Of a stretch of 38,208 bases of DNA, positions 34,969 to 38,208 are shown piece after piece (position 1 is the stretch's first letter; every line of letters begins with the position of its first letter). Both the position numbers and the translations under genes were made by a program. Where the stretch lies: assembly GCA_913009835.1 (NCBI GenBank), contig CAJVXH010000010.1:1-38208 (forward strand). Reading direction: 5' to 3'. The notes beneath the pieces were generated by a model. It ran no database searches and was not told the origin of the DNA. It was given only the letters and a program-made list of their open reading frames with translations. Origin of the DNA: an uncultured bacterium (GTDB lineage: Bacteria > Electryoneota > Electryoneia > Electryoneales > Electryoneaceae).

Positions 34969-34977
34969 GTTGGCCAA

Positions 34978-35850
34978 TCAGATATCCCAGTCGAATTTGA
35001 TGCCGGTTATTTTTTCCAGACGTGATTTTTCATCCGCAAATATGAGACGCATGTTTTCCCGTGTTTGCTGCGACATTGATTTATAGCTTCCCTTGTTGTC
35101 CGAACGTGAGACGGGAAAGCTGTGTTTGGGTATCTCGAGGAACTCTGTCAGCTCATTCATTTCATCGGGCATGTTCCTGAAAAAGTTTTCCGCCGCAATG
35201 ACATGAAATTGCTCTCGAGGAAACAGTGCCAGCCAGCGTTCCAGTTGTTCAGAGTAGCGTCCTCGCATCACATATGTGCATCGTCGATGCTTGATACTTT
35301 GATAGCTGGCATCTTTCATCATCCGTTCAACTTCGCCGTTGAGGCGAGTTGATTCCTGCTCTATCGCCTCTTCAAAACTGAGTTGCTCATTTCCCAGTTG
35401 TACTTGGTGTTGATAGTTCGAATACGCTCGGTCAATCGGATTGCGCAGGATAACAATCATCCTCGCGTCCGGTAGCGCTTTGTGAATACGTCGCGGAACT
35501 CGTGGTTCAAACAGATAGTATGGACTGGCTTCGCACCAACGGTGATCGTGAGAATAGCGTCTCCAGAAATGGGTTGGGAAGTGCGAATAGTACCAGCCTA
35601 TTCCCTTGTGATAGTACAGATCGAAATAGTGGGTTTCCTTGACTACCGATGGGATCACACATGGATGTGACGAGAGCATGTTGAACAGGCTTGTCGTTCC
35701 CGCTCGTTGCGCGCCTAGAATGATGGAATCCGGGCGGTGTCCGGAGCCTGTAGTTGTTCGGCGAATAGAAAAAAACGCCTTCCTTGCCATGCGTTTTATC
35801 GAACGCAGGGCGGGCGCTATTGCCGATGGAGTCCGGTTCTGTTCGCTCAC
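34978..35850 (-). CDS. Heparan-sulfate-type sulfotransferase 5
   Basis: The protein has 290 residues. GAQRAGTTSLFNML (5'-phosphosulfate loop, with Arg in place of the usual Lys), KETHYFDLYYHKGIGWYYSHFP and MIVILRNPIDRAYSNYQHQ mark it as a close relative of sulfotransferase 4. The N-terminal 35 residues are basic (KRMARKAFFSIRRTT) and not typical of a signal peptide. Start is a GTG at 35850 with AGGG a few bases upstream; an internal ATG at 35790 would still leave the P-loop intact. It lies 17 bp after the stop of sulfotransferase 6 and abuts sulfotransferase 4, so the three are one transcription unit. Confidence 0.88.
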   Translation of the reverse strand: MSEQNRTPSAIAPALRSIKRMARKAFFSIRRTTTGSGHRPDSIILGAQRAGTTSLFNMLSSHPCVIPSVVKETHYFDLYYHKGIGWYYSHFPTHFWRRYSHDHRWCEASPYYLFEPRVPRRIHKALPDARMIVILRNPIDRAYSNYQHQVQLGNEQLSFEEAIEQESTRLNGEVERMMKDASYQSIKHRRCTYVMRGRYSEQLERWLALFPREQFHVIAAENFFRNMPDEMNELTEFLEIPKHSFPVSRSDNKGSYKSMSQQTRENMRLIFADEKSRLEKITGIKFDWDI

Positions 35851-35867
35851 CTACCCTACTATCCTGG

Positions 35868-36809
35868 TTACACCACAATCGGATAACCATACCGATGAAG
35901 GAAAGGCATGGCCATTGCGGTTACGAAGTACTTGTCTCGTGGACGCATCTTCCGTGTCCACTCATCATCCATACGCAGGGTAATATTACCTTCATTGAAA
36001 CGGTTTGGATTTCCGGAACAGGTATGGTTGATTCCCAGGTGGACAGTATGTTCATCCACAAAGGGCATGGAATCAACCTCTTCCCCGAATCGACGAAGAA
36101 TGCGTTGAATGGTTTTCTTCGGCTGACGGATAAAGTCTTCATATCGGATGAATATGTAGCGTTCCGGACGTTTTCCCCAAGTCGCTTCGGTGGCGATATT
36201 CCACGAATTCCATAGCAATGTGGAGAAGAACGGACCATGCTCATCCATCGGCTGCAGGGTACCAGTGTCCGGCTGCAGCTTTCGTCTCAGCCACGAGAAT
36301 GAGACCGCTCGCGGGTCTCTAACGATATGGACGACATAAAGGTCAATTTCTTTGAGAATATCCAGTGTGAAGGCATATGTCGGAAACTTGGATGAATCCA
36401 CGATAATGTTGCAATCGTAGTGTCGCTGGATGGACTTGTAGAGAGCAATCAGATTGGTCAGGTACTCACGAGCGTTTTCCCACAGGGCACGTCGTGTTGT
36501 TCCGGGCATGGTGAGGCCAGCCAGATGACGTGTCCGGGTCAGGCCATCCCGCATCTGGATCATCCGATTCGGGTCCACCGCATCAAAAGAGCCAAAGGCA
36601 TCGTTTATGATAGCTTGCCACTCGGGGCAATCCCGGAAGTGTTTTCCACAACCGCAGAGATGGTTCCCGACGAAATTCCTGTCCCAGATATATCGGATCT
36701 CTCCGACGGAATTGAATCCGGGCAGTTGGCCGAGAATTCGGTCGAGAACGGTTGTTCCGCTTCGACCCCAACCAGTGATGTAGAGAACTTTGACGTTTGT
36801 ACTTTTCAT
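35868..36809 (-). CDS. Sulfotransferase 6 (CGCG-type)
   Basis: The protein has 313 residues. GWGRSGTTVLDRIL (about 12-25) is the 5'-phosphosulfate loop and VVHIVRDPRAVSFSWLRR the 3'-phosphate segment. The motif CGCGKHFRDCPEW (about 53-65) marks a different sulfotransferase subgroup from the other five, with Cys residues that may bind a metal or form a structural knuckle. YIFIRYEDFIRQPKKTI is the conserved segment near the acceptor pocket. The ATG at 36809 is 8 bp downstream of the flippase stop (36818). The third subgroup in the operon suggests a separate acceptor position. Confidence 0.88.
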   Translation of the reverse strand: MKSTNVKVLYITGWGRSGTTVLDRILGQLPGFNSVGEIRYIWDRNFVGNHLCGCGKHFRDCPEWQAIINDAFGSFDAVDPNRMIQMRDGLTRTRHLAGLTMPGTTRRALWENAREYLTNLIALYKSIQRHYDCNIIVDSSKFPTYAFTLDILKEIDLYVVHIVRDPRAVSFSWLRRKLQPDTGTLQPMDEHGPFFSTLLWNSWNIATEATWGKRPERYIFIRYEDFIRQPKKTIQRILRRFGEEVDSMPFVDEHTVHLGINHTCSGNPNRFNEGNITLRMDDEWTRKMRPRDKYFVTAMAMPFLHRYGYPIVV

Positions 36810-36817
36810 GATAGCAT

Positions 36818-38208
36818 TCAGGCAAAGTTGTTACGCACGCCCGCAAGTCTGCGTCGTACCCGATTGAGTATCCAAAGATCATCGTCATCCAGCCCCAATT
36901 TGACCAGTGCTATACCGAATACGAGTACGATCAACGGTGCGCTGAGCAGCATCTCAAAAATAGGGTTGGTCATGTGTAAAAATCCGATTACTAATGGTAC
37001 AACACAAGCGATCAGTGATGCCAGCAGTCCTTTGGCAAAACGTCTGTCGTAGGGCCACACGCCAACGTGTTTACGAGCCATGAAAACGCCGATGATAAAC
37101 ATAGTCGCTACAGATCCGCTGGTTGCGATAGAGGCTCCCCAAACACCCCAGACCGGGATCAGAAGAACATTGCCAACTATGTTCACGAAGAACATGATCA
37201 TCGATGTGACCATCCAGCGAGTTTGTTGTCCCCCCATCATTAGAACGAGGCCCACTGACCCGGTCCCGATGTTGACAAGTTGTCCTGCCGCCAGCAACAC
37301 CAGCGGTCCACCACCACGTTGATAAGGCGCGCCGAAGATCATTTGCAACAGCGCGTCGGAGTGGAAAAGGATAATAAGGAAGAGGGGCAGGGCAACGTAT
37401 AATCCCCACTTGGTATTGGCGCGATATATCCCGTTCAGGTTTCGTTTTTCATTCTTTGAAGTCAGGTCGGCCGCCAGTACCGCGAAGATGCCGTGAAACA
37501 TGCTGGCAATTACCATGAACAATGACGACACCTTGGATGCGGTTTGATAAACTCCAACACTTCCCGCGACCAGGAAATATCCGATCATCAGACGGTCAAC
37601 CCAGTTGTTCGTTTTGGCAAAGACGGCTCCCAACGAGGTTGGGAACGAGTAACGTAATATTTCCCATGCCAACGGCAAATTGATCAGGCGTCTGGTCCCA
37701 GTGAAAGCGTACAATTTCAGGCTGAAGTACACGCCTGCCAGGAAACCGATTCCGTAAGACGCTCCCATGGCGATAATCGCACCGTCCACTCGCATTCCCA
37801 TCCCTGCAATAAACAGGATGGTGAGTCCGAACTGGCTGGCCGGCTGGAGAATTTTCTCGCAGATGACGCTGTAGGTCATTCTCTTGGAAATGCGTGTGAT
37901 TGCGACAATCACGTGCATTCCGCTCAACACTGGCACCATGACCGCCAGCATCCGCAGCGGAGACACCAGTCCCGCTTTATGGAATACCGTAATTGCCAGC
38001 CATTGTGATGAATAGTACAGTGCCAGGCTGAAGGCGATGGCGATAATGCTGTGGATTGCTACAGATTGGATCAGCACCGAAGACAGGCTTCCATCTTTCC
38101 GATTCAGCGCTTCGATACCGTACTTGATCACACCCTTGTCGAGGCCAACTTGAGCAAATAGACCGATGGACTGGCTGATGGTCCAGGCAAGGACAAAGAT
38201 ACCATATT
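36818..38208 (-). CDS. Polysaccharide flippase (Wzx/MATE-like), 5' end beyond the window
   Basis: At least 463 residues of a multi-helix inner-membrane protein; the frame is open to the window edge. The visible N-terminal part YGIFVLAWTISQSIGLFAQVGLDKG followed by VIKYGIEALNRKDGSL matches the first helices of oligosaccharide flippases, so only a short N-terminal piece is missing; the in-frame GTG at 38131 is internal. Other segments fit the family, for example TSLGAVFAKTNNWVDRLMIGYFLVAGSVGVYQTASKVSSLF and a C-terminal set of helices. It should move lipid-linked oligosaccharide to the periplasm for the polymerase encoded downstream. It is the first visible gene of the minus-strand sulfotransferase operon. 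Confidence 0.9.
   Translation of the reverse strand, partial: YGIFVLAWTISQSIGLFAQVGLDKGVIKYGIEALNRKDGSLSSVLIQSVAIHSIIAIAFSLALYYSSQWLAITVFHKAGLVSPLRMLAVMVPVLSGMHVIVAITRISKRMTYSVICEKILQPASQFGLTILFIAGMGMRVDGAIIAMGASYGIGFLAGVYFSLKLYAFTGTRRLINLPLAWEILRYSFPTSLGAVFAKTNNWVDRLMIGYFLVAGSVGVYQTASKVSSLFMVIASMFHGIFAVLAADLTSKNEKRNLNGIYRANTKWGLYVALPLFLIILFHSDALLQMIFGAPYQRGGGPLVLLAAGQLVNIGTGSVGLVLMMGGQQTRWMVTSMIMFFVNIVGNVLLIPVWGVWGASIATSGSVATMFIIGVFMARKHVGVWPYDRRFAKGLLASLIACVVPLVIGFLHMTNPIFEMLLSAPLIVLVFGIALVKLGLDDDDLWILNRVRRRLAGVRNNFA

Overview
The window looks like a piece of a metagenome-derived contig from a Gram-negative (diderm) bacterium. The diderm assignment rests on an Omp85-type outer-membrane barrel and an SLBB polysaccharide-export protein. 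Base composition is balanced to slightly GC-rich by eye. No rRNA, tRNA or CRISPR array was seen, so the phylum cannot be named from this sequence. The left edge is not biological: bases 119-176 are the Illumina P5/TruSeq universal adapter, preceded by a low-complexity purine-rich stretch. The adapter cuts off a GDP-L-fucose-synthase-like gene.

Left region (177-13.6 kb): sugar-nucleotide and envelope genes in short transcription units. They are the truncated GDP-fucose-synthase-like gene, an NAD-dependent epimerase, a barrel-only Omp85-like outer-membrane protein, a small charged membrane protein, a Rossmann/DUF2520 oxidoreductase, a biotin carboxylase, a second epimerase, a membrane-bound FlaA1/CapD-type sugar-nucleotide dehydratase, a four-SLBB-domain export protein, and a phosphoglucose/phosphomannose isomerase. 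Three intergenic gaps here (641-1134, 2068-2378, 5518-5876) hold a mosaic of short palindromes with 2-nt loops, degenerate 7-nt tandem repeats and one 287-bp element with 35-bp terminal inverted repeats.

Centre (14.3-29.3 kb): two very large plus-strand genes encode an iterative-type polyketide/fatty-acid megasynthase related to PUFA synthases. Protein 1 (about 2624 aa) is [tandem NMO-type enoyl-reductase-like]-KS-AT-(Pro/Gln linker)-ACP-ACP-KR. Protein 2 (about 2352 aa after repairing a one-base frameshift near 22600) is KS-AT-(WGNP-repeat linker)-DH-4'-phosphopantetheinyl transferase-PCP/ACP-thioesterase. Together they hold a full reductive loop, the enzyme that activates the carriers, and a release domain. 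A strong terminator at 29359-29391 separates them from the convergent operon that follows.

Right region (29.4-38.2 kb): a minus-strand block of six PAPS-dependent sulfotransferases, a Wzy/WaaL-type O-antigen polymerase/ligase and a Wzx-type flippase cut by the window end. Several genes overlap by ATGA or are nearly contiguous. This block predicts a heavily sulfated surface or secreted glycan. The neighbouring lipid/polyketide synthase raises the possibility of a sulfated glycolipid or lipid-anchored polysaccharide, which is inference. No glycosyltransferase or PAPS-synthesis gene is present in the window.
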